64,000 bases of DNA from Megascapheus bottae (Eukaryota > Chordata > Mammalia > Rodentia > Geomyidae): contig JANJXV010000013.1 in assembly GCA_024803745.1 (NCBI GenBank), positions 1,798,001 to 1,862,000 of the forward strand, read 5' to 3'. The first letter of the stretch is position 1. The number at the start of each line of letters is the position of its first letter. This document shows positions 47,694 through 59,295 of the stretch, piece after piece. The notes under the pieces were generated by a model. That model was not told the origin of the DNA. It saw nothing but the letters and a program-made list of their open reading frames with translations, and made no database searches. The position numbers were made by a program, and so were the translations under genes.

Positions 47694-50053
47694 CCTGGAG
47701 ATGAATAAAGTTTACACACTTGTAGGCATCCAAATGAGGAGAGATAAGGCTGTACTAGAATAGTGGCAATGCCAATGGACAGAGGTATTTCTAATGCAAA
47801 ATATGGCAGGATATTAGAGACTCTGGGGATAAAGGAATGAGCAATGATTTTGAGGGTAACCTGAAGTACCATTCTGGATGATTGTGTCGATGCTATCCTG
47901 AACTAGACTGTGGGACACAGAAGAAGTGAGAGGTGGAGACTGAATGTCTGTCTGTAGAGGAGGCGTTCCCTGAGGCATATGAATTGATTGCAGGATGTTC
48001 CTTCTAGCACCTTCATTTTAGTCCTGTTGGTGAAGTCACAATGCTACTTGGTTCAAGTCAGATTATAAAAGAAAGTGCCAGCTCTCAAAGATAGCATGTC
48101 ATGCTTCCTGCTGTTGGTTTGATATTTGTCGAGATGAATCACTGCTTGGTTTTGCATACTGCAAACATCTACATGAACTGAAAATGTTTTTAAGTGCATA
48201 TTATGGCAGTGATGCATTGTGTAATTTCAGTTCAGGCTTTACCATCAAATGGACCATTTCTGGCTGTTGGGAAAAGGGTCAGGGTTCAATTTAATCTCAG
48301 CAATGAGAACAAGAGGCCTTAAACATCAGCCACGTTAACTTTATTTAACACATCAGAAAACAGACTCAGGGAGAGAGGCACATTTGCTTAAGGCTGTTTA
48401 AGTCTTGCTTGTGATTAGAATCCCTGGTTCTCTGGTGCTCAAGCACTGAGTTCAGTCCCCACAACTAGCCAACAAATAAAAGGTGAAGAAATGAGCTGGC
48501 CATGAGGTTATGCAAATGGTTTTGGCACTGCTACACCATCTTCTGTGACTCAGTTGATTGTCTTGACATTAACACCTATCTAAGCTGGACACTGAATCCT
48601 GAAACGCATGCACAGTGCTGTGAATGTGTTTAGAAACTAAGAGAAGTACTCTATGGTGCACTGGCTGTGTTCAGCATTAACTTCTAAGTTCCTTATGAAC
48701 AAAGTGTCTACATACTAGCCAATTAAAGCACAGAGCCTGGCCTCATTCAGTACATGTTGAATATGTGATATAATACCCAAAGGTGTTTGCTTTGAAAGTA
48801 AATTTGCCCACGATGAATGGCTCAGGTTTCCATCTGCCCATAAGTAGGCACTCACTGAGGATCACATGGTTTGCACTCTTTTAATAAGAAACAGCAGAGA
48901 GGGCTGTCAGCTGACTAAGGAAGGATAAAATGTAAGTGCTAGAAATGCTCTGATCTGAATGTGACCCCTTGCTGGAATGCCACAAATATAAACTGTCCAA
49001 GTGGGCTGGCCCAGTGACCTCCCTTTACAAAGGTCTTTTCTTTCTAGAAATCAGCTGTTCTCTCCTTTTGTGTGTGACCTGATACACATAGACTTACAAT
49101 CTTATGTACATACCCACATTTTCCCTTTGGAATCTCTATGGAAAACTCTCTTACTGCAGTCTTAAAATCACTTTTTCCTTCATAGTAAAATGTAAAAATC
49201 TTTATTCTTAAGAGCTGCCTACTCTACCCTGAAAACCTCTGGACAAGCAGATTATTGAATAACCCATGACTCTGTCCTTCATCTGATTAGATTTCTGAAA
49301 GAGATCATAAGACATCATTTATGAAGCCTAGAGGCCTTTGGAGTTCTGAATGATCACAGAGGGCTTTCTTCGCCTAGCTTCCTGAAATGTCATGGCACAC
49401 CACGAACAGTATCAAAGAAGACTATGTTTTCATCAGACATTAACAAAAGAAGAACGATTGAAACTCCTTCGGGGGAAATGAAAGTTCATCTGTGGGTTAT
49501 ATGGCATATAGGGAGTGTTTTACCGCTTCCCATCATTGATTCGATGAGGGTGGGAATTTGTTATAGTGTTTCTGTAGCATAACCTATGTAAGAAATGTCT
49601 TAGAATTATATCATATGCTGGCTGGTAAAATACTTTTCTTGTCAGTGATACAGGTTTAAAAACTCTAGTGGATATTCCAACATTTTCAGTAATGGCTCAG
49701 GGATTCTGCACATCTCTGATCTCACTGTAATGCATGATCAAAAAAAACAGTTTGGTAATTTATATTGAAATTTGCCAGCCATCAAAATTTGTTCTCAAAA
49801 TTTGGATAGACTTTCTTAGAGGCTAGATTGATCTAATGTGCACCCCAGGCTCAGCAATTTTTTTCTTTCTAAGTAAAGAAATGCACACTTAGCTTTATTT
49901 TAATTTATATACTTCTATACAACCTTCAATATAAATGAATGTCCAAATCAGACTTAAAAGCTTGTGGATACATGCTATTACAGTGTGGGTTCAGGAAATA
50001 TATACCTGATCTTAGTTTCTCTCTTCAGTGATTGCTAGTAGACACAGGATTCC
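47694..50053. other. RAB38 intron 1, repeat-poor block with one duplicated patch
   Basis: Mostly single-copy-looking, no exon seen. The only recognised repeat is the roughly 60-bp patch at 48436-48498 copied from 45241-45302. Confidence 0.5.
48436..48498 (+). repeat. Dispersed duplication: SINE tail plus unique flank
   Basis: Matches 45241-45302 almost base for base, with a 2-base insertion near the left end and one A/C change. It contains the end of the 45.1-kb SINE, its TSD and CTG beyond. No A-tail or TSD is obvious around it. Confidence 0.92.
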
Positions 50054-50260
50054 TTTTTTTTTTTTTTGGCCAGTATCAAGGTTTGAACTCTGGATCTTAC
50101 ATTTTCTAAGGTTTCTTTGGCTGCATGGCATGGTTATTTTGCAAATGGGGTCTCATGTTCTTTTTTTGGTTGGCTGTTTTTGTGAGTTCAGGTCCTGGGC
50201 TTCCAGCTCTCAGCATCCTAAGTAGCTAAAGTTACAGACATAAGGTGCTGGTGCCCAATT
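50054..50260 (-). mobile_element. Composite SINE fragment, antisense
   Basis: TATCAAGGTTTGAACTCTGG and CAGCTCTCAGCATCCTAAGT. Its right end is the target of the next SINE. Confidence 0.65.
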
Positions 50261-50472
50261 TTTTTTTTTTGCCAGTCCTGGGCTTCAGCTCAGGGCCTGA
50301 GCACTGTCCTTGGATTTTTCTCAAGGCTAGACCTCTACTACTTAAGCCTCAGCACCACTTCCGGCTTTTTTCTATGTATGTGGTACCAATGAATCGAACC
50401 CGGGTCTTCGTGCATGCTAGGCAAGCACTTTAACCACTAGGCCAAACTCCCGGCCCATGGTGCCCAATTTTT
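50249..50472 (-). mobile_element. ID-like/tRNA dimer SINE nested in a SINE, with TSD
   Basis: Near-consensus copy bounded by TGGTGCCCAATTTTT at 50249-50263 and 50458-50472. The TSD is itself the terminal bases of the older composite SINE. Confidence 0.94.
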
Positions 50473-50480
50473 GTTTACAT

Positions 50481-50590
50481 TTTTTTTTTGGCCAGTCCTG
50501 GGACTTGAACTCATGGCCTGGGCACTGTCCTTGGACACTTTTTGCTCAAGAATAACGTTCTGCCACTTGAGCCACAGTGCCACTTCTCCT
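50481..50590 (-). mobile_element. tRNA-like half of a SINE, antisense
   Basis: GGGACTTGAACTCATGGCCT to GCCACTTGAGCCACAGTGCC. It stops where the TTCC tract begins. Confidence 0.85.
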
Positions 50591-50597
50591 TTTTTTT

Positions 50598-50692
50598 CTT
50601 CCTTCCTTCCTTCCTTCCTTCCTTCCTTCCTTCCTTCCTTCCTTCCTTCCTTCCTTCCTCCTTTCTTCCTTTCTTTCCTTCTTTCTTTCTTT
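50598..50692. repeat. (TTCC)n microsatellite at a SINE tail
   Basis: About 15 uninterrupted TTCC units, then mixed CTTT. It directly precedes the minus-strand SINE at 50693. The long repetitive open frames here are artefacts. Confidence 0.95.
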
Positions 50693-50874
50693 TTTGCCAG
50701 TCCTGGTGCATGAACTCAGGGACTGAGCAATGTCCTTGGGCTTTCTCAAGGCTCGAGCTCTACCACTTGAGCTACAATACCACTTCTGGCTTTTTTCTGT
50801 GTATGTGGTTCCAGGGAATCGAACTTCATGCATGCTAGGCAAGCATGCTACCACTAGACAATGCTCCCGGCCCT
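50693..50874 (-). mobile_element. ID-like/tRNA dimer SINE, antisense
   Basis: TTGCCAGTCCTGGTGCATGA to AATGCTCCCGGCCC, nearly complete. Confidence 0.9.
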
Positions 50875-50993
50875 TTTATTTACTTTTGATACTTAGCTGA
50901 AATATCTGTAATTTTTTTGTTGTTTTAAACCATAGTCTGGACCTCTACAATTTGGAACCCATTTCTTTATTTTTATTTTTAAGTGTTTCTTAA

Positions 50994-52073
50994 AATTTTT
51001 TTTTTATGTTTCAATGTCAAGGTAGTACATAGAGGGGTAACAGTTACATTTGCCAGATAGTAGGTGTATTCCTTGTCATAGGTTGTTTTTGTCACCATTT
51101 ACCTACTCCCACCCCTCCCCTCAACTTGTTTTCCCCCCTTCTCTTTCCTATTTCAAATAAACAAATAAAAGTATATACAATGTGCCAGGTAACAAAGTCA
51201 GATATAGTAACAATATGAGATTAACCAAATGGCAACAAAGGAGAAGAGAAATAACATAGTACATTAAGAACAACAATTACACAATATAAAGCTCTTGCTT
51301 CCATGTCCTAGAAATCCTTTCATTAAGTCTCATCCTATATGTCCTTATGTACCTAGGTTTTACGCTATTGTAATCTCTGCTAGGAGAGTCCTAGATGTGT
51401 ACTAATTATTACAAATGAGGGAAACCATTGAGCCTATGTTCCTTTGGGTCTGGCTTACTTTAATTAATATGATTTTTTCCAAGTCTTTTCATTTCTTTAC
51501 AAATGGGGTGATGTCTTTCTTCCTGATGGCAGCATAGATTTCCATCGTGTATAAGTACCACATCTTGTTGATCCATTCATCTACTGAGGGGCATCTGGGT
51601 TGGTTCCATATCTTCACTGTGGTAAATAATTCTGCAATGAACATCATTGTGCTAGTGGATTTAGTATGCCCTTGTTTTTGGACATTTGGGTAAATGCCAA
51701 GGAGTAGATTTGCTGGGTCAAAGGGGTGCTCTATGTTTAGTCTTTTGAGGAACTGCCATACTGCTTTCCATAGTGGTTGACGAGTTTGTACTCCCACCAA
51801 CAGTGTAGTAGTGATCCCTCCTGGTCACATCCCCTCCAGCATCTGTTGCTATTAGATTTTTTTGTCCATGGCCATTCTAATTGGAATGAGGTGGAATCTC
51901 AGAGTTGTTTTGATTTGCATTTCTTTTATGGCCAGAGATGTCGAGTAAGTGTGCATGTGTCTATAGGCCATTCTTATTTTTTCTTCAGAGAAATCTCTCT
52001 TTAAGTCTTTAGTTCATCTTTTAATGGGATAGTTGTTTATTTGAAGAATTGTTTTGGAGAGATTCACTTTTTT
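50994..52073 (-). mobile_element. LINE-1 3' end, 5'-truncated, antisense
   Basis: A T-run at 50994, then 3'UTR and the C-terminus of ORF2 on the minus strand (51489-51800, with [20 protein letters not shown]). The 3'UTR belongs to the same type as 2781-3562, not the 41/46-kb type. The truncation near 52073 falls at the same ORF2 point as in the 46-kb copy. Confidence 0.93.
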
Positions 52074-52463
52074 CTACTATGTTTTTTGTGTCCTGAATAA
52101 AAGGGAAAGAAACTTACATTTTGAGTAGTTCTAAGGTATTGTGTGCTGTATATGTGTTAATTCTACTCACATACTTTCTCTCTCTCTCCCTGGATCTTTA
52201 TATTTTCACATGAATATTTTATTATATTTTCATATTTTAATCATTGTAGCCCTAGTCCTCTTTGGACTCTAGTATGAGTGAGCATAGTGGGCGGTTTCAA
52301 CTCTTAAGTGGAGTGCAACATTGTGTTATCTAATGCCACAAAGCACATGTGATTGATCACTTGCCATATAGGTAGCTACTGTGATCCAGAAATTGAATTT
52401 AAGATTTTATTTCATTTCTATTAATTTAAACAGAAATAACTTCAAGTGAATTAATGCATTGTT
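52074..52463. other. RAB38 intron 1, no feature recognised
   Basis: AT-rich. Nothing recognised. Confidence 0.4.
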
Positions 52464-52620
52464 AAGAAATTATATGGTAAGGGGGGGGTGTGGGGGGGAG
52501 GAATACGGGTACCAAGACATGTGAAAGGGTATCAATGTATGTGAATTAATGCACCTTCTATCTGGCAAATATCATGTAACCCTTTTACTAATTACAATAA
52601 AAAAAAGAAATTATATGGTA
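52464..52620 (+). mobile_element. Very short LINE-1 3' tail insertion with TSD
   Basis: About 125 bp of L1 3'UTR from a GGGGGGGG.GTGGGGGGG tract to AATAAAAAA. A perfect 16-bp TSD, AAGAAATTATATGGTA, lies at 52464-52479 and 52605-52620. It sits 230 bases before RAB38 exon 2. Confidence 0.95.
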
Positions 52621-52851
52621 GATAGTGCTTTCTCAGTACATATTTTTTTAATGAAAAAATTTACTTTTGAACTCAAAGAAGAAGAGAAAAATCTATGGGA
52701 ATGTGATTTAGCTTATTCTTTAGAGATTAGCAGTGAGACTCTCTACAAAATGACCTATTCATTGTAGTAGCCTCATGAAGTTATAATATGTAAATTAGTC
52801 TCCAATTTTTAATAAGTTTTAATTCTGTTTTTTTTGTTGTTGTTGTTCTAG

Positions 52852-53132
52852 GTCAAGAAAGATTTGGAAATATGACAAGAGTCTATTATCGAGAAGCGAT
52901 GGGTGCATTTATTGTCTTTGATGTCACGAGGCCAGCCACATTTGAAGCAGTAGCAAAGTGGAAAAATGATTTGGACTCGAAATTAACTCTGCCTAATGGC
53001 AAACCAGTTTCAGTGGTTTTATTGGCCAACAAATGTGACCAGGGGAAGGATGTGCTTATAAACAATGGCCTCAAGATGGACCAGTTCTGCAAGGAGCATG
53101 GCTTCGTGGGATGGTTTGAGACATCAGCTAAG
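52852..53132 (+). CDS. RAB38: RAB38, coding exon 2 (residues 68-161)
   Basis: The acceptor is a T/GTT-rich tract ending CTAG at 52851. The first bases complete Gly68, and the exon reads on to the catalytic Q69, then ERFGNMTRVYYREAMG (switch II), the base-binding NKCD at 127-130 and ETSAK at 157-161. It ends AAG with donor GTAACG at 53133, in phase 0. Together with exon 1 this gives 483 coding bases, exactly 161 codons, with no stop or frameshift. All five G-box motifs are intact, so a working GTPase is expected. Thr113 matches the mouse protein as I recall it, and Ile137 replaces the Met I recall in human and mouse. The remaining 50 or so residues, with the C-terminal cysteines, are in an exon beyond the window. 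A search of 53133-64000 for the expected continuation (ENINIDEAS) found none. Confidence 0.97.
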
Positions 53133-53224
53133 GTAACGTGACCATTAATGGCTAAGCTTATAGGCAAGATTCACAAAGAAAATGATACATAATTACCATC
53201 TTCAGAATGATAATAATGTGTATT

Positions 53225-53400
53225 GTTTAAGTTCCTTTCCTTTTCTTTCCTTTCTTTCCCTTCCCTTCCTTTCCTTTTTTATGCTCATATGGAGGCCTGA
53301 ATTTAGAGTCTAATGGACTTTACAGTCTAGCCTAGCTTGGAGCTTTGATTTTTGAATCTAAATTTCCAAAGAAGCTAGGATTTGTGGAGTGAGCCAATTC
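53225..53400 (-). mobile_element. CCTT-type tract and degraded SINE, antisense
   Basis: A TTCC/CTTT pyrimidine run at 53235-53279 precedes a heavily diverged composite SINE relic (GGAGCTTTGATTTTTGAATC, GAAGCTAGGATTTGTGGAGT). Confidence 0.5.
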
Positions 53401-55278
53401 TTGTCTTTGGAAAGTTGTTATTCTTTAGTGCCTAGAAGATTTTTCTTCATTTGGAAGTTCAAGTGTTCTAGAATGCCTTTTTCCTCTCATTCCCTCGGAA
53501 AGTTTTTATTTCTAGCATTTCTTCAGATTCTTACCTGGGGTTAGCAAATAATCATTTTGTTTTAACTTTTCACCTTTTTAGTTCCTCTGAAGGATTTACT
53601 GCAATAATGGGAAATAGCAATACTGAGATGAGGTTAAGTTATAGAAAATTTACACATATGACACATTTTTAGTATCAGATTTGCTTTCTGTGATGTTAGC
53701 CTGGATTTTGTTTTTTAAAACCAAAATGGGAGTAGATTCATCCATTGCCCTCTTTCTCTTAGACGAACATGTAGCATCAAGATTTTTCCATTTCCTTCAA
53801 ATCACTTTCTTTCAAAAATGTCACTTTCTTGATTGACTGCTGCATATTTAAGGGCAAACTGTACTGCATGGGGTATATAAGAAAGGAAGTTTTCCATTAT
53901 TCGTTCATTCAATATATATCGTTGAATGTATGTCACATGTTAGTCAAACATTCTAGGCATTGAGGTTTTATGCAGTCACAAAACAGAACCTTGACATCCT
54001 AGATAAAACAATCCAAAAACAATCAAATATGGACTGTGTTTCTAGTGATTAGATGTTAGCAAACAAGAAGGGAAAGGAAGAGGGTTACGGGTTTGGGAAA
54101 TGATTGAAATTTCTTCTAGGTTAAAAAACCTCTCAACCCGTCTCCCTCTTCCCCACATTACATTCTGACATTCTGACATTCTTTGTTTCTCCATAGCAAT
54201 GTTAAACTCTGTATATTTCAGAATGTGATTTTATTCACTTTAGGCCTGGCAGATCCTTACCCTTAGGTATTGGATTTCTAATCCTTCAAATCTCCACTCC
54301 TGTATCTTTGAAGAGAATCTGTGTGTGGTATAGGAGGGAGAACGTGGAGCTGACAAGAGGACCGAGGCATCCCTGTAGTAGAGAGAACTCACATCCGGCA
54401 CTTGTTCCTTCCAGAAGTCCAGCCACAAAGTGTGTCTTTCTGAGTATCTTAGTGAAAATGGCTTGCCTGGGCTAGCATTACAATCTGTTGATTTGGAACA
54501 CTGTTGCATTTTCAAAGTAGATTGTCAAGTCATTGGAAAAACTCAAAGGTCTATAAGGAAGTTGTGCTCACTTCTTGAATACAGTACAAAACTGAATACA
54601 ATTACAAAACTGGGGCCTGAACCAAATGATCTTTTTGATGGTGAAATGGAAATATTTGAGGACAACTACCATCCCTTCTTTGTCTACACTTAGGATTAAA
54701 GAATATTTACTATGGAAAGCTTTCTCTTAGAAAGTGAATCTGTGAATGACTAGAGCACTCTTGAGTGACAGGTTAATTGGACATCAGATAGATATCTGAT
54801 TTCCTATTTTTTTTTTATTTTTACATTTGGGAGCCTTCTAATAGCCTAGATCACAGCCTCCTCCAGCTTTGCTTCCATGGACACAACTTGTACAAACCTT
54901 GCTGGTTTTGTCCTCATCATTATTCTAGCCTGCTCTGGATCTAAGACTACAAGAGTGTCAGATGTACTTATCATTGAACCCAGCCCCCATTCTGCCACTA
55001 TCCCAACTACTGAGGAAAACTTACATTCCTACTGTGCCATCACCACCAGTAACTTACCATGGAGGGTATTCATTCTGTCATTGTTGTCTTACTGCTATTT
55101 CACCACAGTGAATTTTTAAAAAAGCTAATATTTAAATGTCTTCTGGTATTCTGCTTTAGTTTTTCACTTTATCATTCCCAATATTAAAAACAAATCAAAG
55201 AAAAAAGGACCCTATTTAAGTCTTTTTTTTGATATATCAATGTCACATGTTTTACTTTATTCTATTGCTGAGAATGTT
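53401..55278. other. RAB38 intron 2, no feature recognised
   Basis: Repeat-poor. The open frames at 54240-54693 and 54877-55119 show no domain or splice context that I can support. Confidence 0.45.
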
Positions 55279-55407
55279 ACCTATGGATTTTCTTTTTTTA
55301 TTGTAGTGTATGGCTGGGTTACAGTTATATTCACCAGATAGTAGGTGCATTACTTCTCACACACTGATACCCCTTCTCATGTTTTTTCCTTCACCTATGG
55401 ATTTTCT
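55279..55407 (-). mobile_element. Very short LINE-1 3' tail insertion with TSD
   Basis: About 100 bp of L1 3'UTR in minus orientation (ACCAGATAGTAGGTGCATTA). A perfect 15-bp TSD, ACCTATGGATTTTCT, lies at 55279-55293 and 55393-55407. The L1 5' edge falls just short of the G-rich tract. Confidence 0.95.
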
Positions 55408-55608
55408 AGGTAATCTATACTCTGGATTATCATACATCTCAATTTGTCCAAAACGTTCCTGGTTTGTATATTCACTGTCCTAGTAGCATTATTCAGAACA
55501 CCTTCCTATTTTTAATGTGTGATTTAAATATATATGGTCAGCCAATAGATTAGGAGTTCAACCCATTTATGCTTTATATAATCCTTGTCTTTATATTATG
55601 GGTTGTGA

Positions 55609-55831
55609 TAGACTTGTCTTTTTTTTTTTTTTGGCCAGTCCAGGACTTGAGCTCAGGGACTGAGCTCTGTCCTTGGGATTTCTCAAGGCTAGAGCTCTAT
55701 CACTTGAGCCTCAGCATCACTTCCGGCTTTTTCCTATGTATGTGGTACCAAGGAATCGAACCCGGGTCTTCGTGCATGCTAAGCAGGCACTCTACCACTA
55801 GGCCAAACTCCCAGCCCCTAGACTTGTCTTT
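55609..55831 (-). mobile_element. ID-like/tRNA dimer SINE, antisense, with TSD
   Basis: Near-consensus. TAGACTTGTCTTT at 55609-55621 and 55819-55831. Confidence 0.95.
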
Positions 55832-56277
55832 AAAGCTGAAGGCTACACTCTTTCTAAGTATCTTCAAAGTTTAGAGTCCTTTCATGAGCTGTCTCAGAGG
55901 CTGACTGACTCTGTGCCTACTAACCAATTTACCTGGTTTTGTTTGGTGCCAATGCCCTGAATCTTCACTGTATACTGAAGCAAGGAGGTTAGATCTAACT
56001 GGCATCATCCTGGCTACTTGGTAGAGTCTGTGAAGCCACCACTTCTCAGGGGAGAGGCATGCTAGGTGGGCACTTGACTGGTAGGTTACTAGACCTGTCA
56101 GTACAGTTCCTGGTACTGGGAGTTTCTTGTGACCCTGCCCCTTGACTGGACCCTATTTAGGCTCAGACCAGCTCAGTACTATTAAGCCATGCCATGTGTC
56201 TCTGGTTCATGTCCTGTCTCTTGTCTCCTGTCTGTTCTCTGGTAACCATAGAGTCCCAGGTCAGTTCTCTGTTGGAG
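55832..56277. other. RAB38 intron 2, no feature recognised
   Basis: Single-copy-looking. Confidence 0.4.
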
Positions 56278-56498
56278 CTGAATTGGCTTTTTTTTTTTTG
56301 CCAGTCCTGGGCTTGAGCTCAGGGTCTGAGCACTGTCCTTGGACTTTCTCAAGGCTAGAGCTCTACCACTTGAGCCTCAGCACCACTTTCGGCTTTTTTC
56401 TATGTATGTGGTACTGAGGAATCGAATCTGGGTCTTCATGCATGCTAGGCAAGCACTTTAACCACTAGGCCAAACTCCTGGCCCTGAATTGGCTTTTT
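56278..56498 (-). mobile_element. ID-like/tRNA dimer SINE, antisense, with TSD
   Basis: Near-consensus. CTGAATTGGCTTTTT at 56278-56292 and 56484-56498. Confidence 0.95.
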
Positions 56499-59082
56499 GG
56501 TGTCATTTTTTTCTTTCTTTCTTCTCTGTCATGTTTCCTAATTGTATTAAGTGTATTTTCTGACTGCTGGTCTTTGAGATAGGAATCCACCAGGTAGTCA
56601 CTGGCGTTCAGATAAAGACTCCAAGATTCAGCTTCTCAAAATGTGGCTTCTCATTCTCTCCTTATAACAATACAATTGTTGGGTTTGCTCTCTAACCACA
56701 CTTATCTACCTTCTAGACTTGTAACCTCTCTCTCTCTCCCTCCCCCCGTCCTGCTGTCTTCCTTCTCTCCTTCCCTCAATCCATCCCCACCTCTCTGTTA
56801 CTGTTCTGTATATCCACAGCCCATCTAATAGTCTGGGTTTCATTGTCTATACCTAGCTCTGATGCATATAACAACTGCATATTTAGCCTTTTTGCCATTT
56901 AGCCTTTTTGTTTGGTTTCATCTTTTTCTACTTTTACCCATTTTTTTAATTCTACTGCATTTTGCTTCAGAATATAGTTCTTTGGGCCTGGATGTCTTCA
57001 GAAATTGGACAACAGAGAAATGCCAGTGCCGTTGGGAAATAAGGGAGCAAATTGTATCTTTGCAGTAATTGGGATAAAATCTAATTCAGAAGAAGAACAT
57101 ACGCACCTGCTCTTGCTTCCTAATCCTCAAGTTCTATTCCTAGTACACTTCTTTGGGAATTTTTATCCGACGTATAGTGACATTTTTAGGCCTTCCTTCT
57201 CTCAGTGTTTTATGAACAATGGGTACCCTGAGAAAAAGCTTTCTTACATTAAATTCTACTCAATCTTGGTCTCTGCCCTGGGACCAAAAGAAAAGATGTC
57301 TATGTGTATTCTTCTGCTGAGAAAATGAAAAATAGACTTCTTGCTGAGATGGTATTAGACTTTTTTCAAAAAATGGATTTCACAATATGATGTGTTCTGG
57401 CTCTCTCGTTCTTAACTACATTTAGTATCTTTTGGGAATTTCTAGTTACTGGCTCAGAAAGAACCACTTTTGTTCTTTTGTCCACTTTGGAACTAATGGA
57501 CAGGCATATGACCTAGATTCCGTCAATTATACGGATTTGGAAGTGAGCAACTTTATGTAAAAGACAAAATGCTGGATTCATTTCTCTGGGAAGAGTGGCA
57601 GAGAAAGTGTCTAGCTTTGGGAGAACAGAATCATTAATAGACCCAAGAATAGTTATGTCCAATTTGAGTTTCATAAGAGTTTTAAAGGTAACAGACCTCC
57701 TTAGGACATTTATTTCTACGTTTCTATTTTATTTTTTATTTAATCTCTATTTTCTTTTTTATTATCTTTAAGTATATCTACAAAGGTGATTCAATTTGTG
57801 AGTGCCATGCATCTTTGTAAAGTCTTATCCCAACTCTTCATTAACTTAGATGAAAATGGATCCTTTTCTCAAAAAAGATGTAAACTATTGAAGGCCAATT
57901 AAGAGATAAATATTTGGATTATATATCTTTATCATTAATGTAAATTAAAAGTTATGTTTTATAATTTTAAAATCTCACAAAGAAAGTCTCAGGTCTAGCT
58001 GGATTCACTGTTGACATACTTTTTCAGAAATTAGAAGGGGAGAATCATTTTCTCCTCATTTCTATGAGATGAATATTACTCTGATGCCCAAACTAAAGAA
58101 CAGCTTGAAAAACTCATAGAGGAAAGTTGGTCATGAGCACAGAAGCTCTTAACAAATGCTACCAAGTGGACCTTACCAGCTTGTAAAGCAGTACTATGTG
58201 TCTTGATTCATGTCATGGTGCTGTCTCAAGTCAGGGCTTTGTGTTTACTAGCCTAGATATTTAAGCTATGGTCCTGTCCTTTTTGCCTTAGTTTGGTTTT
58301 CAGGTAGGGCCACATACATTATTTATTACTTTTTATGTTAATATTTCAAAATCAAGATGTGCCCTGTAGTCAGTGTAGATTTCTAAAGTGTTGGTATATT
58401 TACAAATAATGTTCTTGTCATGTTTTGTTTTTTACTGCCATGTCCAAACACCATGCAGTAGTTGCTAAATACTTAGGCTATGTTGAACACTGGGAATGAC
58501 ATAAAGTTTGGCAATGCTGCCTTAGAAACTTATCTGTGTGCCATGAACTTTAGTGAGCTCTTTTATAATTGTTTTCTCAATTGCCCTGAGATCTGAAATA
58601 CATAGCAGTTAAAAATTGGCTGGTTTTCTAGATGCTGCTTGAGGAATAGTATCACACATCATTTATTTTATAGGCTTCTAGAAAATACAGTTATAAAATG
58701 TAATACACAAATGGAAAATGCATAGATAATTGCACTGGGGATGGGTAGATAGCTATTCTGGTACCTTTTAAATGTATTGAGCATAGCATATTATTTGAAT
58801 TTTTTTGGTACTTAAATTGAGTAGGCCATCTCTGATTGTTTCCAATTTTCAAATGTGGAAGTATAAAAAAAGTTGTGATGCTCATTTGGGCATTTATTGC
58901 TTAGCGTAATTTATGTTGAATCCCTGTCCTGTGAGTATATACTAAGCCTAATACTGTGTTCTTTTCCAGTCTGATCCTATGGAAAGTAGGTATTCAGATT
59001 TTAAGCATCCATCAACAGTGTTTGGATGGGTTGTGTTTATTTCAGTGAGTAACTCCACTGACCTCATTGTCCACTGCATATT
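56499..59082. other. 2.6-kb repeat-poor block in RAB38 intron 2
   Basis: A CT-rich patch at 56720-56775 only. No exon, repeat or RNA gene recognised. A 107-codon frame at 57005-57328 is probably chance. Confidence 0.45.
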
Positions 59083-59295
59083 TAACCTTGTATTATTTTT
59101 GCCAGTCCTGGGCTTAAGCTCAGGGCCTGAGGACTGTCCTTGGATTTTTCTCAAGGATAGAACTCTACCACTTGAGCCTCAGCACCATTTCTGGCTTTTT
59201 CTATGTATGTGGTACCAAGGAATCGAACCCCTGTCTTCGTGTATGCTAGGCAAGCACTCTACCACTAGGCCAAACTCCCAGCCCTAACCTTGTAT
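59083..59295 (-). mobile_element. ID-like/tRNA dimer SINE, antisense, with TSD
   Basis: Near-consensus. TAACCTTGTAT at 59083-59093 and 59285-59295. Confidence 0.94.

Noticed and set aside
54240..55119. Open frames of 80-91 codons after RAB38 exon 2, considered as a possible third exon
   Set aside because: None matches the expected RAB38 C-terminal region or carries the expected cysteines, and no fitting acceptor site was found.
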